Shown piece by piece: positions 12,076-22,400 of a DNA stretch of 64,000 bases. Source of the DNA: Phlegmacium glaucopus (taxonomy: Eukaryota; Basidiomycota; Agaricomycetes; Agaricales; Cortinariaceae); assembly GCA_015039465.1 (NCBI GenBank), contig MU130378.1, positions 562,570-626,569 of the forward strand, read 5' to 3'. The notes beneath the pieces were generated by a model. It did not search any database, had not been told where the DNA came from, and worked only from the letters and a program-made list of their open reading frames with translations. The position numbers were made by a program, and so were the translations under genes. Each line of letters begins with the position of its first letter. Positions within the stretch are counted from its first letter, which is position 1.

Positions 12076-13001
12076 TTAAGCTGGAGTTGGAGGTAGCCAT
12101 TCTTTAGGAAAGTCTTTTATGGACGGACGGTTAAAGACCCTGTTCCGAAGATGATCTCCCTTCTTTGCCTTTAATGCCTTTGCATAAACATGACGCATGT
12201 CAATCGGCATGTCACTGAACGTATCTTCTGTGTTCTGTATACAACGTCAGTACTCATACGTGATATAAAACATATATCCTCACATTAGCTACCTCAACCA
12301 ATTTATTCAAGGTGTTGCTCGCCCATCTTAGGTTCATAGATGGTCTTGGAAAGGACTCGCAAGAAATTTTGATGAATCCATTCCCCCATTCTTCGTTACG
12401 AGCGACACCTGCATCTATAGGCGGATTAGGTGTCCATCTTGATCCAGCCAAAAGCTTGATCTTGTGAATAGCCTGTTCTCCGGTCAGAGGGAGTTGATCC
12501 ACTGGAACCACAATAACGCGTTTAATTACAGCAGGATGACTTTCACCCTGGTAATGCATGGATCGTACAATAGCTGGAGTCAACGAAGTTGGTGGTATAA
12601 ATGGTTTTCGGTATGCTGTTTGGGAAGCTTTAGCGCACCGTTTTCTGCAGAGATAAATATTATAGAGGCATACCAACGAGTTTAGGCATTTCATGTTCAA
12701 TAAGCCTCAGATAATGGAGAGTTTGACGGTGTTCCTGCAGCATAATATGTCCGCCAGATGGAGAGTCTTCTACCTCCGAAGATTCATCCCATTGCTCCAC
12801 AAGTTCATCCATATCATCTTCCAGTACACTCCTTGTGCGGCGGCCTTCTTCCTCTTCTTCAAGTTCTTGTACAATGCCAGGAGCTTTTCGCGGCTGAAAG
12901 GCAGGTGAGGAAGTGGCAAGGGATCTGACAGATACATTGCAGGCACGAGAGACCGATAGATGTTTAGAAAACCTGAAACATCGGGCTAAGGACGATGCCA
13001 T
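12076..13001 (-). CDS. RSM24: Mitochondrial small-subunit ribosomal protein mS35 (Rsm24)
   Basis: Three exons (13001-12674, 12615-12284, 12234-12076) give 272 residues. The N-terminus is a strong mitochondrial presequence (MASSLARCFRFSKHLSVSRA). An acidic linker follows, then the conserved mS35 core: EMPKLVAYRKPFIPPT, the KRVIVVPVDQLPLT strand, HKIKLLAGSRWTPNPP and KISCESFPRPSMNLRW. The C-terminus ends DFPKEWLPPTPA. The start at 13001 is preferred over an upstream in-frame ATG at 13052 because the presequence begins there. It should sit in the head of the 37S mitoribosomal subunit. It is divergent from CZIB across a 141-bp promoter. Confidence 0.9.
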
Positions 13002-13142
13002 GGTCGAAATCCCGAGCTGAAAATAACACAAACTTTTGGAGTACTTTGCCAATTATGCACACACAAGGCTTCCTCCACGTGACAGTGCAAAGTGCACACT
13101 GTTGATGAAATTTCAAGACGCTTATCAGACTTTCTATTCATC
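13002..13142. promoter_or_regulatory. Bidirectional promoter, RSM24 / CZIB
   Basis: Only 141 bp separate the two divergent start codons. The interval contains a CACGTG hexamer at 13076-13081, the core of bHLH/Cbf1-type binding sites. Shared control of the two genes is an inference from spacing. Confidence 0.5.
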
Positions 13143-13965
13143 ATGGTCGTATGTACTAACCATGATCCTTGATTCAATGTCCACACTCAAGTTCAGTCCA
13201 GCGACTCCAGCTTTCCATAAAAGTAGAACTCGAGAACGTCACCAACTTGGAACCAGCTGCCAAAGACTTTGAATTCTTTTTCAGGGTTCGAAATATTTTG
13301 TCTCCGTACTGTTTTCGAACCTGCCCTGATTTGAATTTCTGGTCGTATAGGTAAAATGTAATAGCTGTAACGAAGAACATCCCAAGACCGTGTCCTTAAA
13401 TCGTATAGTGAGATATCTTACTAGTAGTCAATCACTCGAGATTGCTTCCTCATCCCGATCTGTTCATAAGGAAGAACGCGAAGTCACTGGCGGCAAAGGA
13501 AGTAAAGCACATTTCGTATGGCGATGTGGTCTATGTGCGCAATCCATAAATATACTAGCAAATGCTGCTAATCGATTATCCGCTACAAGGCAAACGCGAA
13601 AGCTCTGCAAAGTTTGAGTCTACTGCAATCACGCCATATAAATCAGAAAATGCTCAGTTCGAGCCTCTGGTGGTCATAGAATGTCGAGGACTAGAATTCA
13701 CTGGTTTTGACCCTCGTGTTCGTTGTTTATCTATCCCTCTCTAGGAATATTAACTTACTCCATTCCAGGGTATCTGGAAATGTATTGGCATGAAAGGGAC
13801 AGTGTTTCCAGAGGCAGAGCTAGTGGAAGGTGAATGGAATGATTATGATGAAAAGGCAAATCCTTCAAATATTTTGTACTATGCAAAGTTAATGATGATG
13901 CTATTGGTTAGGCTGCTCTTCCGGTTGGAATCTCTGACTTCCAAAGTCGGTGGGATCGGGCATAA
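13143..13965 (+). CDS. CZIB: CXXC motif zinc-binding protein (UPF0587, C1orf123 family)
   Basis: Seven exons (13143-13148, 13202-13285, 13351-13407, 13471-13534, 13590-13717, 13769-13855, 13912-13965) give 159 residues, matching the animal homologue of about 160. The first coding exon is only ATG GTC, joined across a GTATGT...AG intron with a TACTAAC branch site. The core reads LQLSIKVELENVTNLEP, then VKCNSCNEEHPK and WRCGLCKRESSA. These form the two CXXC pairs that bind zinc. IECRGLEFTGFDPR and the terminal DFQSRWDRA are also conserved. The last intron (13856-13911) starts GCAAAT, so it is a GC-AG intron. The molecular role of the family is poorly defined. Confidence 0.92.
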
Positions 13966-14394
13966 AGACTCCCCAAGTTGTGCTGTAAATACAATTGTAC
14001 TATATCCATGCCTTGGTTGAGAAATACATGAGATTGTAAGCCTCAACGTGTTTATTACCCAGAGTCAGGAAACTTCTGCTGAAATGTTATATTCGAAGAT
14101 GCTAAAAAATCAAATTTATAAGCCTACATGAACTGAGGCATTAAGAATTAGATTTGTTACACGATGGGTATCGTAAGGCTTCGCGTCAGAGACAGAGTAG
14201 AAGAATGTGCGTGAGATAGGACTACGAGTAACAGGAATGATAGTGAAGGAGACTGGATGTATGGACTGGTGGAAAGGGGGCATTGGGTTGTCACTTAGAA
14301 AATTGAAGGCAGAAAAACTAAAGATTGTACAGATGTCAGGAGGAACGGAGATAGAGTCAGTAGTTGTAGATCGTTCTTAAGCGATGTGCTATGA
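13966..14394. other. Intergenic: convergent 3' ends of CZIB and BCK1
   Basis: This 429-bp interval is flanked by two stop codons of convergent genes, so it should hold only 3' UTRs and polyadenylation signals. I see no gene or repeat. Confidence 0.55.
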
Positions 14395-17300
14395 TTAAGT
14401 AAATCCAGTAAATTCCCAATCAGATGGGACCAAGAGATAGGAATGTTTTCGGAGTTCCGCTGCACTAGGACGCTCTTCAGGGTTACTTTTAAATACGTAG
14501 TGAGTAGAAGAATCAAAGTCCGAAAGGCATGAAATCGTACATGGCAAAACATTTCCGTCTAAAGTCGTCTGCATCCTCGCCTAGAACGACGTCCTCCGGT
14601 ACAGGTGGTGGCAATTTTGATTGGAACAGCTGTGCAGAGGTTTAAACTATAAACGAAAAAGCAGCAGGAACTACCACAAAAGAAGTACCTTGTACATGAC
14701 TACCACCGTCTCTTCACCTACCCATGGTCTCTTTCCAGCCCACATCTCCAGAACGACGCAGCCAACACTCCAGATATCAATTTTGAAATTGTAGCCTTCC
14801 TTCTTGGTATGGACGACCTCCGGCGCCATCCAGAAAATGGTACCTTGCATTGCCGTGTGGGCACCGCCATCGACGTCTTCTGTTCGTTTTGAAATTCCGA
14901 AATCTGATATTTTGCACGTCCCTGACATTTCGACCAAAATATTGTCGGCTTTCAAATCCTAGACCAAAAGGGTGAGGAAAAGAGGGAAACAGCTAAGTAG
15001 TTCAAACATACTCGGTGAAGAATACCTCTCGAATGAAGGTACTCTAGCCCACTCAGAATTTGAGTAGTAAATGATCTCGTAACATTGTCGTCAAACTTCC
15101 CATGTCTGTGCAGACAACTACCAACCGAACCACCAGGAACATATTCCAGAAAGCTAGGGGAAAAGATGAGAAATCATACATCGTGAACAATACATAAATG
15201 GCCTACATGCTCAAATTTGAAGGCGTTTCTTCAAAACCAAGATATTGCACAATATGAGGATGGTCGAGATCCTTCAGTGTCTCGCTTTCCATTTTCAGGG
15301 CTTGCACGACGGCATGTTGACGAGAATCATTTTTATCACTGGCGGTCCGTGGCAGCTCGACTTGCTTCACAGCAATCATCTCTCCAGTCGTTGCATTGAG
15401 GGCCAAGTACACTCGACCATACGTTCCCTGACCAATGAGTTCACCACGCACCCACTTGAACGTAGCTGTGGAGCTTTGATTAGCGCAAATATATGAGAAA
15501 AAGTAGCACAAGATAAATACCCTTGCTGGGACCGCTGGACGGCGATTCAGGAAGAGAGATAGTGGAACTGCCGCGAAACGTCGTAAGTTCCTCCAACTTA
15601 CTCCCCCACAATTTCGTATGCCTCTTCCGCAAAGCATTGCTGGCCAAGGTAGTTGGATCAGCCACTGATGTACGATCAATTCGCTTCTTGTGTTCTTCAG
15701 CAACGATACGAATGGATTTCTTCGCCCTGATTCTTGCTTTGTTATCGTTGACTGGATTAGGAGGAGGAGGAACCGCTGGCTCCGCTGTGGTTGGAGAAGT
15801 ATCTCCCGAATTTGCTTCAATGACGGGTTTATCAAGATCATGTTTGGAAAAGAATTGATCGAGACGATCGTAGATATTTTCTGGTGGAGGACGAGGTGCC
15901 CAAGAGCCGCTATCAACATCGATGAAGGTACTCCCAGGTCGGGCGGTGGTTTTGGGGGGCGGCTTCGGTACCAACGTCGAGTGCGGCGGATGGTTGGCTG
16001 GAGTTGTGTCCTCAGAGGTGATGGCGTCCGCTGACCTCTGTAGGACAGTAGAACCAACAATCTGCACCTTCAAAGGCGGTCGTGAAGTCTTGGGAGGATC
16101 AGGCCTGCGAATCCAAGTACCGCCACCGTCGTCTGACTCATCGTCGTCTTCCTCGTAGTCTAATCCAAAGGAATTTCGAGCACTTGGAGCTTCTGGTGGA
16201 GGTGGAGGTGTCAGCTGCCGCGGTAATCTCTCTGGCTGGGGTAGTGTCCGAGGCACGACATGCATCTTGTCATCCATTTGATCAAAAAGATTAGCGAAGT
16301 GGACGTGGTCTCCTTGTTTGAGAGTCGCCTCTGAGGTGCGATTTCCACTTGTTGAGACGGAAGTGCTTAAAGACGATAGTGGTAATTGGTCAAAACCGTC
16401 AGAACGAGGGCTTTGAGGGCTGATGGGCGTACGAGGCGGGGTCGAATTTATATTTTCTGGGCCGCTTTGGATATCTGAAGAACGATCTGAACGATCGCTG
16501 TGATGAGTAGGTTGGGGTCGAGGTCGAGGTCCTGGAATGCCTGACGAGTGGTAGCCACGGTGAGGAGATACTGCTCTTGGCGAAAGATTTGTTTCTCCCG
16601 AATCCAATGTAGAGCCGTAGAAAGGCGATTGAAGTCGTGTGTGGCTCCGTGAGGGAGATATCAAAGGATCACCTATTGCTGATTGTGGCCTTGGGAAGGG
16701 GTCTTGACTCGGCGATGTGAGGTTAATTGAGCTACTTCGGGAGGCATGTTGTATAAAAGAAGAGCCCTGGGCAACATCAGGAAGGTTAGTATGCGAAGAT
16801 CCTTGAGCTGGCAAAGGTCTGACAAAAGTAGGTCGAGGAGGTTCATACGACTTGGGAATACCAGAATGTGTAACTGTGTTAGGAGAATATGAGAGATCAC
16901 GCGCAGTCCCAGCAGGTCGGGTGATCGGGAGGTTTAATGGATTTCGTCGATTTGTTGGCGAAAAAGATAATTTCAAATTGTCCATGCTTTTCGTAACATT
17001 TTTTCCAAGCCGACTGCCATTTGAGGGGACTGAAGCTGGGGAGGCTTTTTTCCGATTGCCTCCCTCCTCTCCCTTCCATGTAACAAAGACATGGTGGGAG
17101 AGAGGAAGTCGAGCGGGACGGGTCTGGGTTGCAGTCCTGGTCTCTTGTGGACCTGAAGGGGCAGCCGGAGGTGCTCGTGTGGGAGGATTATTGATGATAT
17201 GACGATTTGCTTGGTGTCTACTTGCGTATGGGGACGACGGTCGATAACGGGAAATGCCTCGTCGCGCTGTGTTCCTAGAGATTGTTGGAGACACACCTCG

Positions 17301-19028
17301 TTCCAAGTCATCTGTAGGCCGTTGAACAAGATTAGAAGGAACCATCTCCCAGGAAGCGTCGTCGTCATCCAGGGGTCTTCGTGATGGTACAAGATCGTTC
17401 AGGTTGACCCTTGGGCTCGATTTACCATAAGATAAATTATCAGGACCGGGTCTCCCATTTTCCACTGCTTTCAATGTTGATACACCATCAGCGTCTGATC
17501 CTGTCCGAGAATGTAGCGTTGGATTCTGAACAATAGGAAGAGGCTCGTCATGCAACGTGAATGATGGTCGAATTGGGGAAACAGATGGCGGCAGCGGTGG
17601 TTGTGGTATTGGTATGGCAGGAAGAGCATGAGGATGTTTGTCTTCTTTTCTCTGCGCCCATGTACGATCGGAAGGGTTTGGGGAAGGACTAGCGGGTTCC
17701 GGGTTCTGTGTAAGAGGGGACGAAGGTCGATTTTGATTACTTGGATGACGGCGCGGGGAGAGCTGATTAGCTGATGTACTTATTGGAGGAGCAATCAGAT
17801 GTTGAGAAGGTCTCGGGGTCGACTTATTGGTCTCTCGATCAGGGTAGTCAAGGTCCGCTTCATAACCTGCGGCGACCTCCAATGGAATGTTTTCGCTTGT
17901 TGACGAGAAACTGCCGTTCCTTGATCTGGACCGTCGCTGCTTAAGGCGTAGCGGATTGATATTAACCGTATGAGGAAGAACAGGTGGAGGCATAGTGTAC
18001 TCCATTGGCGGTGGTTGTGGTGGCGGTTCATGGACAGATGCAGAAGCATGAGAGACGAAGAATTTTAGAGTGCCTTTCGAATCACCCTGATCACGACATA
18101 GAACAAGCAGTGCGTCGTTTGTCAGCGCGTCTCCAATCGCATATGAACCAATCTCCGTCTGATAAATGGCGAAAGGGTTTTGTTCATCGTCATTATAGAT
18201 GTTCAACTAAAGTCCATAAGTTGCTGAGCTTTCAGGAAGACAGAAGTAAACATACCCGACTTAAGATAAGCTCTCTTATTTGAGCTGCAGTCCTTGTACT
18301 GTTTAATTCAACAGTAACATAGCGCTCGGAATCGACGGTAGCCATGATTTTTTTAACCTCGGAGGCAGCTGACACAGGTGTGATGGATGATGGTGAAGTA
18401 ATAGGCTCTGGAGTTGGTACAGTTGGAGACTGTGCAGACGTAAGCTTCAAGATATAGGCATATAGCCAGAGGAACTTACTGTACGGCACCTCTGAGGAGA
18501 ATTGTTATCGACTGCGGTCCTGAGTGGACGGCTGCCGAATGGCGCTTTCAGAGTTTGAAGAAATTTTCCTTTCCGAGATGTTATGCTATGAGTAGTCTCA
18601 TTAGGCGATGCCCGATCATAAGAAGAGCTGGTTTTAGCATCTGCGATAGAAAAGGGCTTGGATGGATTATCGGTTCTGGGTGGCAGATCAACAGAGGCTG
18701 ATGGAGCATGAAGGTTTGGGGTCGTAGGTGAAGGGGTTGACTCGTCCGCAGCTGGTGAACCAGTACTATCGGGGGAAAGCTGAGGTTGTGGCTGTTGATA
18801 AACTAAATTGTTTAAAGGGAGGTCCGTGGTTAGAATGGTGGGTTGAGATGGCGTAGGTCTTAGTTGACGTGAAGCAACATAGACTTGTTGCTGGGGCCCC
18901 TTGTAAGGGTAGCCATGGCCATTGGGGCGACGACGATAGTCTTCGCTGCCATCTTCGGAGTCTCCAGAGTCCGGATTTGCGACGTAGAGAACCTTTTTGA
19001 CCTTTGTGGATCGGGCGTCCTCCGACAT
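14395..19028 (-). CDS. BCK1: MAP kinase kinase kinase of the cell-wall-integrity pathway (Bck1/Mkh1 type)
   Basis: Eight exons (19028-18480, 18429-18256, 18206-15521, 15465-15207, 15153-15012, 14958-14689, 14629-14541, 14485-14395) give 1,419 residues. A Ras-association-like fold near residues 190-280 (RYVTVELNSTRTAAQIREL, then NIYNDDEQNPFAIYQ) matches the N-terminal part of Bck1. About 850 residues of Ser/Pro-rich disorder follow. The kinase domain occupies roughly residues 1140-1415: GQGTYGRVY glycine loop, AVKQ lysine, HRDLKADN catalytic loop, DFG, APEV. It ends with the family's NPEERPSAAELRKH and terminal WEFTGF. Bck1 acts between protein kinase C and the Mkk/Slt2 kinases that guard cell-wall integrity. 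Confidence 0.93.
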
Positions 19029-19337
19029 CCGGACGAACTTGAGATATTGTGTGTATCGCAAGCGTGAAGAGGTGGCTAGATAAGGATGGCTACGATGACA
19101 GTAATGAGGACAGACCGTGTGTAGCAACGAGGAAGGAGGAGCTGGGAAGGTTAATGCGAGGACAGCGGCATCGTCGATATTGAGACTACGAATACATCCG
19201 TGCTGACTAAGACAGTGTACTACACAACACACGTTGCAATCGGTAGGGTATAATAAATTAATACAAAAAAAATACATATTATATCTACATAAAAGTACCA
19301 TCCATTACATTCAACTATGCTTTTCATGTCAACAAAA
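19029..19337. other. Intergenic: BCK1 promoter and GID8 3' region
   Basis: This 309-bp AT-rich gap holds the BCK1 5' flank and the GID8 3' UTR. There is an A-run at 19265-19272. I see no separate gene. Confidence 0.5.
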
Positions 19338-20421
19338 TTAATTCTGTACGGCTGCCTCGCTTACCTTGGGAAAATCAGCCTTTTCTTCCAGCATAGTCTC
19401 ACCCCAACAAAGCAACTTCAATAATCCAACAAGCTTTACTTCTTTCCCTTGGCTCATACTTTCCAGAATCGCAGCATTCACCTCACCCGCCGTCTTCATG
19501 CGCTGAGCAGGCGATAGCAGGTCCGCAATAGCAGGTGGAGCGTTCGGTGCAGAGTCGAAAGCCAACAAGGCCATCGTCCGTTCAAGTTCTGACAAAAACT
19601 CAGGTGATTCTTCACCTCGAGGCGCAAGTTCTTCCTGAGCAAACTGAAGGGCTTCTTGTATTCGACCATGGCGTATATACTCAATTAACTTTTGCTGTTG
19701 CAGTTTGAAGTACAGCGCAGGATTTGTGTCAAGAATCTATTCAAGAGATCTCAGTAACGCGATATATACAGTAGTTGTAACGGGGGGAAAAAATAGGGCA
19801 GGTCCAAGATCATATTGAAGACTGAAGTTTTGGTAATTTATCACCATTGCCCAGATAGGACTATGAGTGGTGCATGAAAAGTTTTAATCCTTCTTTCCCT
19901 GCCCAAAGTATATCGCAAAGGGAAGACATACCTCTGGATTCAAATCATTGACGCGTGTGATGGCATCTTCGACATCGCCCCGTTGCAGAGCTTCCCGAAT
20001 ATCCATACGACTTTCGATACTCTCAAAGTCAACTGGTGGGATGAGGTTTGCTTCCTGGCTAAACTCCTCTGCCGCCGACTTGTAGCCTTCAATCACTAAG
20101 TAGTCCATGACAAGGCGGTTCAGATCTCTATCGGGGAATATTTTGTCAGCGATGAACAGGAACGTATAAAGAACTTAAGGAGGCAGAGTCAGCTAATACA
20201 TGCAATATTTTTATCTCAACATGAAATTTTCAGAGAGATTCCCATTTGTTTTATCATCTCGCATCTGAGAGTCACGAAGTATTTGACTCACGTTTTCGTA
20301 ATTTGAACATCATGGAGGCGTCGGTCCCATTCTTCCCTACGAATGGAAGGTTTTGGAGGCTGTAAATCCACAGGAGAATAAGTCAAGGATGATAGATGCA
20401 AGTGGGAGTGATGCAAACCAT
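19338..20421 (-). CDS. GID8: GID/CTLH E3 ligase complex subunit Gid8 (TWA1 homologue)
   Basis: Four exons (20421-20419, 20359-20292, 20127-19932, 19736-19338) give 221 residues. The first exon is just the ATG, followed by a 59-bp intron (GTTTGC...CAG). No other in-frame ATG lies upstream of the conserved N-terminus (EEWDRRLHDVQITKTDLNRL). The protein shows LisH (MDYLVIEGYKSAAEEFSQEA), CTLH (ESRMDIREALQRGDVEDAI, NPALYFKLQQQKLIEYIR) and CRA regions (ERTMALLAFDSAP). Gid8 is a scaffold of the ubiquitin ligase that degrades gluconeogenic enzymes in yeast; its animal homologue is TWA1. An upstream flank with two CACGTG sites precedes it. Confidence 0.9.
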
Positions 20422-21312
20422 TGAGCAAATTTTTGACAAAGGTGGCTACTTTTTATGTCAATTAATTCTTCACTTTAGGGCAAGTTTTTTGAATTGGATC
20501 ACGTGTTGCGGCCGTGCAACTATCAACTTGAATGTATCATTAAATTTTCTTTCAGAATCTAGTTGAATAAAGTCTTAGATTCAATGAAGTCGGTCGCATT
20601 GAACGTCTGGAGTGGTAGACACGTGGCATTAACGGAAAAATGGGGAGCAGACTATCGAAACTGCCTCCCAAATCGTAAAATCACACACTTGGTCGGAGGC
20701 TGATCAGGAGAGGTGGCGGAAAGCAGGTACTTTCAAGTTTCTAACAAGGTCATAGGCTATGCACCTAGGGGTCAGCTATCCCGCCACCTACGTCTTGGAG
20801 GGATTCCATATCATTTTAGAGGAATGGTTTCGGCAGTGGTGGTATCTACGAAGATGACCAGACTTTGCCATCTAACAGGTGGAAGTCATTTTATCAAGGA
20901 AGAAAAATCGGATAAGGCCTTACGTGATGAATAAAGTCAAGCTCGAGAAGCAGCGTCTCGCCAACAGATGTCAGTACATAATTCAGTATGGTGACTTTGA
21001 GCTCACCAACTGTACAAATAGGTTTGAGAATCTCGTCACCCCTTTCAAGATATATTCGGATAAATACCGGTGGAGTCAGAGAGGGTTTGATGAGATGGAA
21101 TATGTCCCCGCGGCATGTACTAATCATATTGAATCAGACCATGTGTTCATGGTTCAGGAAGGCCCTCGTTAACAGATTGGGGAAGTCCAGAGAAGAATGG
21201 AAACGTTCCTGCGTAATGGTTCTTTGTGTATTTCGTAGTGAATACTCCAAGGGAGCAACTCATCAATAAAGCCCTAGCATTCACTAGGTTCCTTGAAATA
21301 CTGATACAATGA
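20422..21312. other. Intergenic: GID8 promoter and RRP15 3' region
   Basis: This 891-bp gap separates two minus-strand genes. Open frames at 20713-20934 and 20879-21172 (plus) overlap others on the minus strand and show no domain or consistent splice pattern. CACGTG hexamers occur at 20500-20505 and 20620-20625, within 210 bp of the GID8 start. I cannot support a gene here. Confidence 0.45.
20500..20505. promoter_or_regulatory. CACGTG E-box upstream of GID8
   Basis: The hexamer CACGTG (context GGATCACGTGTT) lies 79 bp upstream of the GID8 ATG. It is the core site of fungal bHLH factors of the Cbf1/USF type. Function is inferred from position only. Confidence 0.35.
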
Positions 21313-22091
21313 TCATGTCTTAGAAACAACTCCACCAGCTCTAATCATATTAAAGAATTCATCTTTGTCGACGGCAACTAGGAATGGAATTAAAGGTTTT
21401 TGCGGCTTGGAGATTGATATAGACTCACGTTCTTTTCCTCTCCCAATTATGTTATCCCTTTTACCTTTACTTTTTTTGCTGTCAACGACAGGGGCAGCGA
21501 GGGTTGGTTTCCCGGTGCCACGATTAGCTTTTGCTTTATCGGCAGCAACAGAGACCGAGGTTTGAGATTGTTGTATCACATTAAATAGCTTCACAACTAT
21601 GGTTTCATTAGTAAGGGAAGGACGAATTATACCATGACATGCATACCTCCTCTCTGAGCTACCTTTCGTAGAGCTCGTTCGCTTTCCCCTCCCCAACCCC
21701 CAATCACATCCTTAACTCGTGCCTTGTCCTCTTTTTCCTTCTTTTCAATTTGTAGAACCTTTTTAGCTCGTAGTTCCAACTTTTCATCGTTACGCTTCCT
21801 TGCTATCGAAGGCTTAAGTGATAGCGGGAGCGTCGAAGGTGTATTCGTATCGAGTAGAAATTGCAATGTTGCCCCAAATTTTGAACTACCAGTAGCTCGA
21901 AGTTTTCTTTTCGAAGTTTGGCGAGATTTTTGTGGTTTCAAGTCCTGGATTTCTTCATCTCCATCTGACCCAGTTTCTTCATCTTCGCGGTCATCATTGG
22001 AGCTTTCTGAAAGGTCTCCAGACAAGTCTGAGTGTTCGTCCTCACTATGGTCTTGTGCTGGCGACAGTTTTTGGCGTTTATTGGGAGCCAT
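21313..22091 (-). CDS. RRP15: Ribosomal RNA-processing protein Rrp15
   Basis: Two exons (22091-21647, 21596-21313) give 242 residues. The first 60 residues are acidic and serine-rich, followed by a basic stretch (QKSRQTSKRKLRATGSSKFG). The Rrp15 core shows SLKPSIARKRNDEKLELRAK, KVLQIEKKEKEDKARVKDVI and ERALRKVAQRGVVKLFNVIQ. Rrp15 acts in the nucleolus in 60S pre-ribosomal particles, in early processing of 27S rRNA. The C-terminal region (FLVAVDKDEFFNMIRAGG) is also typical. The gene is divergent from the ankyrin-DIL gene across 309 bp, a possible shared promoter. Confidence 0.88.
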
Positions 22092-22400
22092 CAGGGATCA
22101 AGGAAGTGCTTTACCCGATCAGTACTACAGTTTATGTACTCACGAACAAGTCATCATTGTCAAACCTGAAATTTGCTCTTAACGTCTACAATAACAGCCC
22201 CAGCAGGCTCTTACAATTCATTCGATAGGCGCACCAACATAATAGGGAGGGAGTCCTAGAAACTAGGATTATCGGGAACTGGATCACCTCCACAACCACG
22301 CGTTAGAGACGCGTCTTCACAAATCCTCAGCCAGATTTTGAAGATTGAAAATTGTCGTCTTGGTCAACCGTGTCCAACTTTTAACTTTGTTGGTGCTGGC
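22092..22400. promoter_or_regulatory. Shared promoter interval, RRP15 / ankyrin-DIL gene
   Basis: This 309-bp interval lies between two divergent start codons. No CACGTG is present. I see only short open frames. Confidence 0.4.

Noticed and set aside
15217..17384. Many plus-strand open frames inside BCK1
   Set aside because: All lie antisense to the 2.7-kb BCK1 exon or the following kinase-start exon, have no domain, and follow its codon bias.
20713..21172. Overlapping open frames upstream of GID8
   Set aside because: Frames overlap on both strands, show no family features and have no coherent splice pattern.
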